Shown here: positions 35,340-46,024 of the stretch, piece after piece
How the letters are laid out: the number at the start of each line of letters is the position of its first letter
How positions within the stretch are numbered: the stretch's first letter is position 1
Source: Dromiciops gliroides
Taxonomy: Eukaryota > Chordata > Mammalia > Microbiotheria > Microbiotheriidae
NCBI RefSeq assembly: GCF_019393635.1
Contig: NC_057861.1
Span: 375,954,315 to 376,018,314, forward strand
Direction of reading: 5' to 3'
Length of the DNA: 64,000 nt
The notes under the pieces: model-generated
What the model was told of the DNA's origin: nothing
The model's input: the letters and a program-made list of their open reading frames with translations, nothing else
Database searches by the model: none
Program-made: the position numbers and the translations under genes

Positions 35340-37085
35340 TCCTTAATCTTTACACTTTGCCCCTTTGTTCTCAAGCAAAATAACACCATTGTTCACATTC
35401 ATAATGACCTTCACTTCCTTGTTCCCTCACTGTTTTCCCACTATCTCCGCTAATGCCATCCTTGTATACTCCATACCATCATTTTTTTTCAAAATCTAAA
35501 ATTTTTGAGTTCCATTCAAGAAAATTGTGAAATCCCACTGATTTTAACCACGATAAATTTGTACTTGATTTCTCAGCTTGTCTTTCATTGCTGCTATTCT
35601 ATGCTTACTAATTGCTTCTCTCCTTTCACATATTTACTATTCTAAATATCATTATTTCATTAAGCAAGAAATTATACCATCATTATCACTACCATCACCC
35701 CTAACAACACTACCACCACACCACCACCATCGCACATTTAGTGATGATCTTTCTTCCTTCCCTGGAAAGACTAAAGGACGCCATATCATTTCCTATCTTG
35801 TTTTCTCACAAAGATTTAATATTAGCTTTGATCTTCCCCATCCCTCTAAATATCACTATTTCATGCTAAGAATCATCCTTCTATATACTTCTATTCTTGA
35901 TTTCAGTTCTCATATTCTCTACAACCTTGTCCAAGGATCATTGCCTCTCTCGTGAATGTTCAGTATTAGTCTCTCTAGTTCTGTCTTCTATACAAAGGCC
36001 TCTAAAATCCTAAAAATGGTTTCCATTTCCCTTTCTGTAACAACTATTTACTGTTCCTTTTTTTCCTTTCCTTAATTGCCAAATTTTGAAAAAGTAAATG
36101 ATAGATGATGACTTTATTATAATTTATTCTTTCCTCAACCTTTTATATATGACTTTCAGCTTTAAAGTTTTATGCTCATAATTTATAAACAGTTACCAAG
36201 TTGAAAATATAATGACAATTTTTCAGATATCTTATTCTTTGTCTTCTTTGATCTATGGAATAATTTTTTTTTATTTCACTGAGGAAATTTCTACATAACT
36301 ATCTTGCCAGTATCTCAAACTCTATATGTCAAATCTAAATAATTATATGTCTCCTTAAGTTTCTTTTTCCCTTGTGAAATCACCATTTTGTGAAGCACAA
36401 CTATCAACTTTTCTGTTTATGTACCAGATTTCAAAATCATGGTATTATCACTGCCTCTTCCAGTTCCTTTAGGTTTCCTCTATGATGATTTGTCATGTCC
36501 TATCAATTCTACTTACAGAATATTTCCCCCATCAATGAATTCCTCTTTTTTCTCACTAACCTTCATACCATTCATATCTAATCACTACTTGCCTGGGGAA
36601 TTGCAATAGTTTCCCAACATCACCTTCCTCTCCAAGTTATAATTCATGATTAACCAGCTAGTACTATACAAGATCTAGTCATATTACTCTTCTGTTCATA
36701 ATCTTCTAGTGTTTTTTTGTTTTTGTTTTTTGTTTTGTTTTGTTTTAGTGAGGCAATTGGGGTTAAGTGACTTGCCCAAGGTCACACAGCTAGTAAGTGT
36801 TAAGTGTCTGAGGCCAGATTTGAACACAGTTACTCCTGACTCCAGGGCTGGTGCTCTATCCACTGCGCCACCTAGCTGCCCTTCTTCTAGTGTTTTTTAA
36901 GACCAAAATAAGCTCATTTTCCCTAGATGAACATTGAAATGCTGAAATAATTTGGCATTATTTTACCATTTCAGGCCCATTTTTGACTACTCTCCTCCAC
37001 ATATATGTCACACCAGCTAGTCAAAGTGGGCTGTTTAATCTGTCCCTGAAATATTCTTTATGTTGTCCTGATTTTATGGATTTTC
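35340..37085 (+). repeat. L2 LINE, long degraded plus-strand copy
   Basis: The clearest matches lie at 36430-36700: 'ctatcaattctacttacagaatattt', 'ctacttgcctggggaattgcaatagtttccca' and 'ctagtcatattactcttctgttcataatcttc'. These follow L2 order ('tcctgtcgattctacctccagaatat', 'acctggactactgcaatagcctcc', 'catgtcactcccctgcttaaa'). The copy is split by a WSINE at 36718-36882 and resumes until about 37085. The part before about 36000 is T/C-rich and less certain. The 125-codon frame at 35578-35955 is not a host gene that I can support. Confidence 0.6.
36718..36882 (-). mobile_element. WSINE1-type CORE-SINE inside L2
   Basis: Minus strand: GTTTT-rich tail, 'gtgaggcaattggggttaagtgac', CORE, head ending 'cacctagctgcccttc'. 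A perfect 16-bp TSD, tcttctagtgtttttt, lies at 36702-36717 and 36883-36898. It is the 'caattgcctcac/ttaacacttac' subtype. Confidence 0.95.
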
Positions 37086-37087
37086 AA

Positions 37088-37858
37088 CCAAAATCTTAGG
37101 GAATTTCAGTAAAAGATGTTGAGAAAAGAGGTTTTGTAATGCAGATTCAAGGATAGGAAAGTGGTAGTTGCCAAGAAAGCCCAAGTCAGAAGAGGAAGGA
37201 GCTCTAGTAAAGGACAGAAAGGAAAGGGGGGATTTTTAAGTTGATAGTGAAAGTGTGGAGGAAGATAATGGGAGTGGTCATCAGTTACCATGAGATAGAT
37301 TAGTACCAGGTCAAGGACTCTCCAAGACTAACTAGATTTACCAAGGCAAGCAAAGAGGTATCAAATACAAAGCTGCTCCTACTTCTATCATTCCATCCCA
37401 TATGGTCATCAGCATAGCTCACAGGACAGGAGAAGGCCCTGAGAAAAGCCATGTAAACTGGAAAAGAGGTCATGAGGGGAAAAGACTCTGCTCCTAAAGG
37501 CCATGTAAAAAGGTGGGAAAATCCTTCCACCTAGTGTTGGCTTTGAGCCCTATCTCTGCCAGGCACCCAGTCAAAGATTATTCCAAAATTCCAAACCACT
37601 CTTGCTACCAGCATAGGTGGGCTGGATCACCTTACCCATATGTTCAGTGATAGGGAGCAAATGTGTATAGGTGTTCTTGGAATAGAGGGTTTGATAACTT
37701 TTACATAATCCATGGAAAATAGTCTAAAGTCATTGAAGAGGAAGTAGAAATGGTCAGGAACTCTATTCACTTACCCCAAAAGTGATGGGACACTCATAGT
37801 CAAAAGGATGTGTGCTGAAGTGGGTTGTTTTGGTTAAGCTAAATTATTTTGTCAGAAT
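37088..37858. other. Unidentified purine-rich insert splitting an L2
   Basis: L2 stops near 37085 and resumes near 37862 with 'ctttgaaa..ccaattccaatgtaac'. The intervening 770 bp matches no family I know. It is G/A-rich on the plus strand and has a 76-codon minus frame (37300-37530) without recognisable domains. It could be an old LTR, a retrocopied 3' UTR, or a real L2 spacer. Confidence 0.4.
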
Positions 37859-37861
37859 TCC

Positions 37862-37980
37862 CTCCCACTCCACTCCACCAGCAAATAATTGTATTGAAAT
37901 TTATCCATTTTTGAAATCCCAATTCCAATGTAACTTCTTCCCTGATAATTCCCTCCCTACTCAGTAATGTTAATTGAGAG
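37862..37980 (+). repeat. L2 LINE continuation
   Basis: 'ttgaaatcccaattccaatgtaacttcttccctgataattccctccc' corresponds to the L2 'tcaaatgtcacctcctcagagaggccttccctg' region, downstream of the unidentified insert. Confidence 0.55.
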
Positions 37981-37984
37981 TCAC

Positions 37985-38115
37985 ATACTGTTAAATCTGG
38001 AATATTATTGAGATCATCTAATTTAATTCCTTCATTTATAATTTAGCATTTAATACAGCAAGTTGACCTGGAAATAGAATCCTTATTCCTTGCTTTTCTT
38101 TCCAGTGATCATTTC
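37985..38115 (-). repeat. MIR3/THER-like fragment, reversed
   Basis: 'tgagatcatctaatttaattccttcatttataatttagcatttaatacagcaagttgacctgg' fits the reversed MIR3-like layout. The next 340 bp are unrecognised. Confidence 0.45.
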
Positions 38116-38456
38116 AGCCTATCATGCAACTTTTCCCATGGAACTTTACATAGTTTTTGGGGGGGTATAACTTCATTATATATTTACTCTTACTATTGTG
38201 TCTTATATGTATCATATTACTCCACTAAGCAACATAGTCTGTACACAGTGCTGTTTAATAATGTTCATTGCAACTAACTGAGCAAGAGACAGAAGCAACT
38301 AAAATTTAGAAGGAAAATTAACTAGTTATCAACCCTAATCTAAGGTTCCTTAGGCTGGTTCTATTAAGTGTTTACCATCCCAGCAATCCTAAGACCTTTT
38401 AGCAAATAATGTATAGGTTTTTGTGTTCTGCTGAATCTCATTTAATGAAATAGAAA

Positions 38457-38497
38457 TGGGCAGCTAGGGGGCCCTGGATTCAGGAGGATCTGAGTTC
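38457..38497 (+). mobile_element. 41-bp WSINE1 remnant with TSD
   Basis: 'tgggcagctaggggg' is the SINE start. It is joined directly to 'ccctggattcaggaggatctgagttc', so the rest of the head and everything after the B-box-like region are missing. It is flanked by the 13-bp repeat aatgaaa(t/c)agaaa at 38444-38456 and 38498-38510. Confidence 0.8.
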
Positions 38498-38674
38498 AAT
38501 GAAACAGAAACAATTATCCAACTCTCTCTTAAAAATGAAAGAAAGGATGATTTGATTAAAATTTTTAAGTTTATAGGCTTTCAGTCACATTTCTAGTTCA
38601 ATGTGAATGTACAGATGTATCATAAATACCTTCTATAAGATATGAGAATTTCTTTCTTAAAATTAACCTAAGGA

Positions 38675-38834
38675 GGGGCAGCTGGGTGGCGCAGTAGATA
38701 GAGCACCGCCCCTGGAGTCAGGAGGACCTGAGTTCAAATTTGGCCTCAGACACTTAACACTAGCTGTGTGACCCTAGGCAAGTCACTTAACCCCAATTGC
38801 CTCACCAAAAAAATAAAAAATAAAAAAAATAAAA
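38675..38834 (+). mobile_element. WSINE1-type CORE-SINE
   Basis: Plus strand 'ggggcagctgggtggcgcagtagatagagcacc' to 'aattgcctcacc' with an AAAAT tail. A perfect 11-bp TSD, taacctaagga, lies at 38664-38674 and 38835-38845. A 9-bp deletion removes part of 'cttaacacttactagc'. It is the 'caattgcctcac' subtype. Confidence 0.95.
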
Positions 38835-38967
38835 TAACCTAAGGAATATAGACAAATAAACTTTCTCCAAAATGAGATGGAACTGGTTTTCAAATCAATA
38901 TCTGTCCAAGGGTTCCACTGGAGTCACTTGATGCAAGGTCATGCAGAATATCAGCTCTAAGCCAAGG

Positions 38968-39240
38968 AATGAAGAAAAAGAAAGAGATAGAGAGATAATT
39001 GAGAGATGGTGGGAGAGGAAGAGAATGAAGAAGGAATAGAGGTAGGGAAGAAGGAAGAAAAAGAGGGGAGAGGAAGGGAGAAAGAGAGAAAGAAAGGGGA
39101 GAGAGAAAAGGCAAGAGGGTCAGTGTGAGAGATGGACAGAGTCAAAGAAATACATCAAGCAATAAAGAGACAGAGACAGAGAAAAGAGAAACAGGGAGAA
39201 AGATATTCTGAAAGAAAGAAGAGATAGAGCAAAAACATAG
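38968..39240. repeat. Polypurine (GA/GAAA)-rich low-complexity tract
   Basis: About 270 bp, nearly all A and G on the plus strand (agagaaagaaagggg, gacagagacagag). It gives artefactual leucine/proline/serine frames on the minus strand. Confidence 0.9.
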
Positions 39241-39383
39241 ATAGAATTCTACCCTATTCCAGTCAATCTCACATTTTAAATTGTATTTTTTTCTTATTGT
39301 TGTTATTATGTTAAAAATTTATTTATTGGTCCCATAAGGCCTCTGGTCGGAAGCTCTGTTCTCTCTTCCGGCTTTCCACCTTA

Positions 39384-39915
39384 ATGCAAGATCAAGGAGA
39401 AAAGGAAAACCCCATGTGGGAACTATGCATCCAAAAGTTATGCCTCAACATCTGTGTTAGGGAGAGTGGGGATTGGCTGACCCAAGCTGCCAAAGTGTTG
39501 AAACAGCTCACAGGCAAAACCCTAGTGATCTCCAAAGCTTGCTATACTGTCAAATCTTTTTGGAATCAGGAGAAATGTGAAGATCTCAGTTCACTCTGCA
39601 GTTTGTGGGGCCAAAGCTGAAGAGATTCTGGAGAAGGGGCTAAAGGTGTGAGAATATGAGTTAAGGAAAAATAACTTCTCAGACAGGGACAACTTTGTCT
39701 TTGGGATCCCAGAGCATATCAGCTTGGGGATTAAATATGACCCAAGCATTGGCATCTATGACTTCGACTTTTATGTGGTGCTGGGGAGGCCCAGCTTGGG
39801 CATTGCAGACAAAAAGCAGAGGACAGGCTGCATCAGGGCCAAACATAGAATTGGCAAAGAGGAAGCCATGTTCTTCCAGCAGATGTACATTGGCATCATC
39901 CTTGCTGCCAAATAA
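39384..39915 (+). pseudogene. RPL11: Processed pseudogene of ribosomal protein L11
   Basis: The conceptual product follows ribosomal protein L11 (uL5, large subunit, 5S rRNA contact) from its start ([11 protein letters not shown]) to its end (IILAAK then TAA). It has no introns. A 5' UTR-like stretch with ctcttccggctttcc lies just upstream, and a 3' tail with an A-run begins near 39962, as expected for an L1-mediated mRNA copy. Disabling changes: loss of the alanine codon after ATG, and one extra T in the run at 39557-39561, shifting the frame after YTVKSF. There is also an in-frame TGA at 39649-39651 replacing an arginine codon, an in-frame 6-bp loss (Arg-Trp) before FQQ, and many substitutions. 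The second frame carries [17 protein letters not shown] and ADKKQRTGC. Not functional. The opposite-strand frame is a shadow. Confidence 0.95.
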
Positions 39916-39984
39916 AGAGCTGTATTTTCGATAAAAGTTCAATGAAATGATCCCTAAAGTGTAAAAAAAATTAATAATAGTAAT

Positions 39985-40013
39985 AATAACAAATATGTAT
40001 ATATATATATATC
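39985..40013. repeat. (TA)n/AATAAT tail of the retrocopy
   Basis: aataatagtaataataac followed by tatatatata, probably derived from the RPL11 retrocopy poly(A) tail. Confidence 0.6.
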
Positions 40014-40019
40014 AGATTT

Positions 40020-42180
40020 AATTATATTTCTCATAAAATCTGTGTTTGGCCCTGTCCTCATGGAGCCTGGAGTTCTTTTACCACATGAGAGTGCGATGGA
40101 AGCCATCAGGTGAGAGTGGCCTTTTTTAACTCAGAATTGGGAACTCAAACCTCTTGTTAGAGAGTTAGAGTTAGAGTTTTCTTGTCTAACTGTGGACATA
40201 AATCTGATCCATTAATAACCATACTTTCAAGTGGAGGATCACTACAAATGTGAGCCAGATTTTACAATTCTACCCCAAAGGATTACTCATGTGACCTTAC
40301 ACAAAGAAACTGGAAGGACATGAGATAGAGCAGATCACTAAATATCAAGAAAATTAAGAAAATTTTCACACAATAAAATGACCTGGCTTCTTCTTCTCAC
40401 ACATACACAAGAAGTGTATATCCACATCACTGAAGTGAACTCCTTTATTAAAGATATCACATAGACTAGGACTTGAAAATGTATGTAAAAATGTAAATGT
40501 ACCTTTATATATAAACATACATAGATATAGACACACACATATACATGCATACATATATGTATATGTACTATTTATTAATCTCTTTTTTTTGTTCATGGTA
40601 AAAACCACAGGAGATTTGATATGTTAATAGGAAATATCCAGTGACAGAGAATTCAGAAGTACAATATCAAAAACAAGCCACAGCTGTCTTCTCATTTAGC
40701 ACAAATTTGAAGACTCTTACCTTGCAGTTTCCATTCTGCTATCATTCCATAATTCTGGTGTGCCAAAAACATGAATCTTATAGTTAAGATTTCCCTGAGC
40801 TATGCAGATATTGCACGTGGGAACTTTCTCTTTTACCACTTTTTCCCTTTGTTTATTCATGATGGAAACAACTCATAAGGCAGAAATTTCACATAACAAG
40901 CTAAAATACATGGCAGATTTACTTCCACATAGCCTATGTTTCTATAAATATTGGGACATATGAGGGGATTCTTTAATGATTCTACAAGTGAGTTATTGAT
41001 TTCTGCTATTTCAGTGAAAGAAAATAAGCTCAAATTTCTCATTTTGATATAAATAAAATGCACTTAAAATTAATTGTGTGGGTATACGAGAAAAGTTCAT
41101 ATAAGCTTTTCACCTTTATAGGCAAGAGGTTAAAAGATAAATTAAGAATACCTTCAACTTTGAATATCCTTGACATAACCTTGGTTGGAGATTTTTATTT
41201 TCCGGTTTCTTGTGTTCCAAAGTCCAAAAACAGTTTTATCACCAGGTTGCCAGTGTATTTGTGATACTCTATTTTGTGAGTAGCTAGGCTGTTTCTAGGA
41301 AAACAGGTAGGTGTGTGTCCACACATTTGTATGTATGCGTACATACATACATATATGCATAGATAATGTATGTATGTATATATACACATAATATATATAT
41401 ATACACATAATATGTATTTATAAATAGAGAAAGGTCATAAATACATATGTATGTCAATATATCAAGATTATTTTAGCTTTCTTAGAAGTTTTAAGAAAAC
41501 AAATGACTATTCAATGACACTGATAATAAACATCAAACAAGGCATAAGCAGGTAAATATGTGCATGTTAAAATGATTTGCTGTCATGATGGAGATCTAGC
41601 ACAAAGCTCAGTATGAGGAAGGATTGTCTGTCATGTCATTAGTGAGATGCTTTAGATGAGAGTGTTTAAAGAATTGATTGTATGAAGACCCAAGACACTG
41701 CTGAATTTCATGGAAAAAGTCTATAATTACTCAAAAGAATTTAATCTGTCCATCCACAAAGAAAGTTAAAAAAAAATTTCTGTCACATTATAAATATGTA
41801 TCTGAATGGTAACTTATAAATCTTGTCCCAAAATTTATATGTCTTAGGAAGATATATTGCAAGCTGGATTGAGCTGACAAGTGTGAAGAAAGCAGGCTGG
41901 ATTGTTTTGGGGTAATTGCAAAGCATATGTGTTGACTCCAATCTTCTACAAAGAGCCAAGCAAACGCTATATTATTGTTGATATATATCATTATCCCTAT
42001 AACATCACTGCCTCTGAAGTGTTACAGATGAAAATCACATATGGGAAAATGGAAAATCCCAGGATAAGTATAAACAGCATACAATATGTAAGGTAGGAAG
42101 AACTAAAAAGAAGAACAAGAATAAAAGATATCATAGAAGAATTGTTTGATAGAAAAAGAAGTTGTGATGGTCATATGATG
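40020..42180. other. Long unrecognised stretch
   Basis: About 2.1 kb, AT-rich, with TATG/CATA alternation at 40500-40565 and 41325-41415. A 64-codon frame (41902-42096) in a stretch free of known repeats has no family I recognise and no splice or promoter context. Confidence 0.4.
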
Positions 42181-42184
42181 AGAA

Positions 42185-42345
42185 ATAGATATGAAGGTGG
42201 ACTGTCCTTCAATTTCTTTTTCTTGTCTTATTGTTATAATTAGTATTTCTAAAGCAATATTGAATAACAGTGGTGATAATGGGTATATTTGCTTCTAGCC
42301 ATTACAGATACTACTTGCTGATTTTCAAAGGTGGACTGTCAAAGG
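42185..42345 (-). repeat. L1 LINE ORF2 fragment, reversed
   Basis: 'gcaatattgaataacagtggtgataatgggtatatttgcttc...ccattacagatactacttgctgattttc' is the reverse complement of part of the L1 reverse-transcriptase region. Diverged. Confidence 0.6.
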
Positions 42346-42349
42346 TCTG

Positions 42350-43260
42350 CCTGGAACTCTTGTATCTCTGAAATAAACCAAGGAAAGTCTTCAAGGCCTA
42401 GGTTGGATCTACTGTGATGAACATTTTTGAGGACATGGGTTGGTGTTGAACAGGATGGAAAAGCCTGGAGGTGTTAAAATCCACATCATTAAAATACCAT
42501 ACCTTATCAATGAAATTACAGATATATTTGAGTATTTTTTGAGAGTATGTTTCATCTTTCTATCATGTTAAATGATTTCAAGAAATGGTCTTTGACCACT
42601 ATAGGTTTATTTACAACTCATAAGTCATGGGATTCTAGGGGTAGAAATCTATTATAAATCAAATATGTTATAAGATTATTATATACTGTATAACCAAAAT
42701 AAAATAGTTCTGTTGTGTACTTCACCTGCAATATTGTTATGCACGTTGTTGTTACAAAAATAAGTATATTATTCTGAAAGGATTAACATTTACCCTTTAC
42801 CTAATGTAACTGATGATTTAACAGACTAATTAAATTATCTGATGTAAATGGTCTCTATTAATATTGTGAGCAAGACTGTGTCAAGTTTTTCATTTAAGTC
42901 AAATTTTTTTGGAGGGAAAAATGAACAAACATCATATTATTAGAAATGGTTCCTGAATATACATATTTTGTGTTATTGTTTTTCTCTTTACAAGAGGCAG
43001 AAATATTAAAAATGTCCTGTGTTATTTAGTTGACAAGTTATTTTAGCTATCTACATAATTTTTAATTGGATTTCTGTCTCATAGATTATGGATCTGGTCT
43101 TATGATGAACTGTTCTACTTTTAACTCTTTGTCCATTTTAGTTTACGTATGCCAGCATTATTATCTTGTTATACTTTATACTAAAATATATGGTAAAACT
43201 ATAATGATTATATTAAAACATGTCATCAAATTAAATTGAAATTCAAATTTACTAACTCAA
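42350..43260. other. Unrecognised AT-rich DNA
   Basis: Possibly continues the decayed L1 just before it (42480-42600), but I cannot support that. Confidence 0.35.
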
Positions 43261-43272
43261 GAGTATACTTTG

Positions 43273-43447
43273 GTTTTTTTGTTTCTTTGTTTTTGTTTGT
43301 TTGGGTTTTTTTTGCAGGGCAATGGAGGTTAAGTGACTTGCCCAGGGTCACATAGCTAGTAAGTGTCAAGTATCTGAGGCCAGATTTGAACTGGCCCTGA
43401 ATCCAGGGCCAGTGCTTTATCCACTGTGCCACCTAGCCGTCCCCAAT
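43273..43447 (-). mobile_element. WSINE1-type CORE-SINE
   Basis: Minus strand: long GTTT-interrupted tail, 'gcagggcaatggaggttaagtgac', CORE, head ending 'cacctagccgtcccc'. A perfect TSD, agtatactttg, lies at 43262-43272 and 43448-43458. It has a 9-bp loss ('tcaggtactcct' replaced). It is the 'cattgccctgc/ttgacacttac' subtype. Confidence 0.94.
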
Positions 43448-43501
43448 AGTATACTTTGAAAGGATATAATTAAATGTGTTCTTAATATCTAAAGCAGTTT
43501 T

Positions 43502-43570
43502 TATATACACACACACACACACACACATATATATGTATATGTATATATATATATATGTATATGTATATAT
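43502..43570. repeat. (CA)n to (TA)n compound microsatellite
   Basis: An 11-unit CA run followed by TATG/TATA alternation. Confidence 0.95.
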
Positions 43571-43574
43571 AAAT

Positions 43575-44715
43575 AATGTAGAAACGTCCCACTGGTGCCA
43601 GTACACTCTAGACACCAGCAGTAGAACACCACTATAGCACCAGGTAAGCTTCCAGACCCCCATGGCCTACAGTAGCCTCAGCCACCCCACTCAATTACCT
43701 CAATGCAGCACCAAACATGAGGGTAGTCTGTGGGCCTCAAGGCAACAAGAGGGCAGCACCAGGTAAATAGCCAGGGCTTACACCCCCTGGCACAAGAAGC
43801 CTGAGACAGTGTTCCTTCTTCTCCAGAAGCATAGATCATACTTAAAAGAAAGGGAAAAGGACAAAAATATGAACAAAAACAATAACAGGAACCAAAAATT
43901 GATCAATCAATAAAAGAATAAATAAATAAATAAATGAATAAATGGATAGATGGATAGATGAATAAATAAATAAGTTAATTAATAAACAAATGAATAGATA
44001 AGCATCGGAGCACAGAAAATTATTTTAGTGCCATGTAAGATCAAGACACAAACTCAGAAGAGGACAATGATGTCAAAGTACTTAAGGCCAAAACCCCTCT
44101 GGAACCAGAGGACAAATAGATATTAAAAGAACCCACCAATCACGTAGAAAGGTATCAACAAATAAAATCTCCATGTAGCAGTATAGTCAAATTACAGAAT
44201 TACCAGGTCAAGGAAACAAATTCTTTAAGTGGCCAGAAACAAACAATTCAAATAGAGGGGAGCCACAATCATGATTACACAGAACCAATCAGCTACAACC
44301 TTATATGATTGAAGGTCATGGGACATGATATTCTAAAAGGCAAAAGAGCTAAGACTATACCAAGAATCACCTATCTGGCAAAATGAAGCAGAATATTTCA
44401 AGAGGAAAAAATAACCATTCAATGAAATAGAAGGATTGCCACCTTTTATGAGATCAGAATTGAATTTTTTTAAAAAATTGATCCCCAATATCAAGACCCA
44501 AAAGAAGCCCAATAAGGGGAAAAGGATTATTTAAAAAAAAAAAAACATAAGGAATTCAATGGAGCTAATCTCTTTACATCCCTGCATGGGAAGATGATAC
44601 TTATAATTCTTAAAACTTGTACCACTAATAGTAAAGCTAGAAGGAATAGACATAGACAGAAGGTACAGGTATCAGGTGAAGTAGAAGGAATGACATAAAA
44701 AATAATTAAGGGATG
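43575..44715 (+). repeat. Half-L1 (HAL1-like) element, copy B
   Basis: Order along the plus strand: an L1 5' UTR segment ('aggtaaatagccagggcttacaccccctgg'), an AAAT/GATA low-complexity tract (43910-43990), the start of ORF1 ('acacaaactcagaagaggacaatgatgtcaaa'), and a broken ORF1 C-terminal part (about 44100-44460). It ends in a purine-rich non-coding part with 'gggaagatgatacttataattc' and 'aattaagggatgagaaaaaggagtac'. No ORF2 is present. It shares the last two motifs and the ORF1 part with copy A at 49355-50840. Frames are heavily broken. Confidence 0.65.
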
Positions 44716-44815
44716 AGAAAAAGGAGTACACTGGGTGCCATATGATGATGAATTCAAGAAATCATGGATGGTTGGTTACCTTTGGTGTTGGAAAATATGG
44801 ATTTAGTGGGAACAT

Positions 44816-44950
44816 AATTGTTATCTTCAATTAATCAATCAATAAAAAGAAACTATTATTTAACTAGCCAGGAACTATGCTGGATACTAGGGATAAAGCA
44901 CAAAGGCAAAGAATGATAAAGAAGGCAGAATACAGAAAAATAAAGAAAAA
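44816..44950 (-). repeat. L2 LINE 3' tail, reversed
   Basis: 'taatcaatcaataaaaag...gccaggaactatgctggatactagggataaagcacaaaggc' is the reverse of the L2/MIR tail. Confidence 0.55.
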
Positions 44951-44954
44951 TAAA

Positions 44955-46020
44955 ACACTTAATCTTACTATACAGAAAATAATAAAAGAAAACAAACACA
45001 GCAAAATTTCTAATAATAAGATCTGCCAGATGCAGAATGGGCTACATAAACAAATATAAACATTTGGGGGGGAAAGCAAAATTGTCAAAAGATTCAATAT
45101 CCAAAACCATATCAACATATGAGAAATATAAAATTTAATAAATTAGTAACAATGGAACATATAACTCTTCATTTAAGTTCAAAGTACAGACATCATAAAC
45201 ATAGCATGAGAGAGGCCTGTTCAAATTACAATTTGTATTTTTTTTTAAAGTTTTGAAAGAACTATAGAATTGCATAATTGTAAGGACCAGAAGAAATCAA
45301 AAAATCTTTGAGACAATCTTTATAAGAAGAAGAAAACTGATAAAGAACTTCTGTGCTTAAAAATCTCTAGGTAAAGGGTAGCACATACTTAATAATAAAT
45401 TTTTGCAGTTTTGTAAGGAAGCAGAGACAAACTGTAGCTTACAGTTTTAAGATTCTACTATTATTTTAATTTTAATTAAAATATTTATCCTTTCAAAATT
45501 CAGTAGCAAAACTCCCATTAAATAGTTTGGAATGTAATCTTTATGTGGTTTCTTGAAGTCATTTTGTTCTCATTGATTGGTCCTTATCCCTTCTTATCAG
45601 AACAACAGAAATGAAACAAGAGGTAAAAGTTAAGTTTATATAAAGAAAACCACCAAGCTTACTGACAAGGTTCAGAAGAAACATTGCTTAAAGCATTGAA
45701 GTTGACAATGTGGGTGATAAGTCTTATAGACAAACTGATGTTAACATTGTCTAATAGAAATGGAAAGAATAACCTCTCTCTCTTTCTCTCACACCCACAC
45801 CCACCCCCCCCCCCACACACACATACATACACAGACACTATAATATTCTGAAATTACAAAAATAAAATCAAAGGCAGCATTACTTTAAAGACAAAATGAA
45901 TTACTTTAAAAAAGAAGTATGTGAAGACAGAATTCCCCATCTCATATTATCTAGGGAAAGATTAGAGTTGGGAGATCAACAAGCATAGTACATTATACAA
46001 ATTTTCAGAGTTTTTTCAAT
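44955..46020. other. Mostly unrecognised DNA with a MIR3-like scrap
   Basis: A reversed MIR3-like start occurs at 45265-45345 ('tagaattgcataattgtaaggacc'), and a CCCACA/CACACA tract at 45788-45832. Nothing else is recognised. Confidence 0.4.
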
Positions 46021-46024
46021 GCAT

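Noticed and set aside
35578..35955. 125-codon plus-strand frame as a possible membrane protein gene
   Set aside because: It lies in T/C-rich L2-like sequence. The hydrophobic look comes from T-rich codons, with no promoter, splice sites or family match.
39679..39942. 87-codon minus-strand frame
   Set aside because: It is the antisense shadow of the RPL11 retrocopy.
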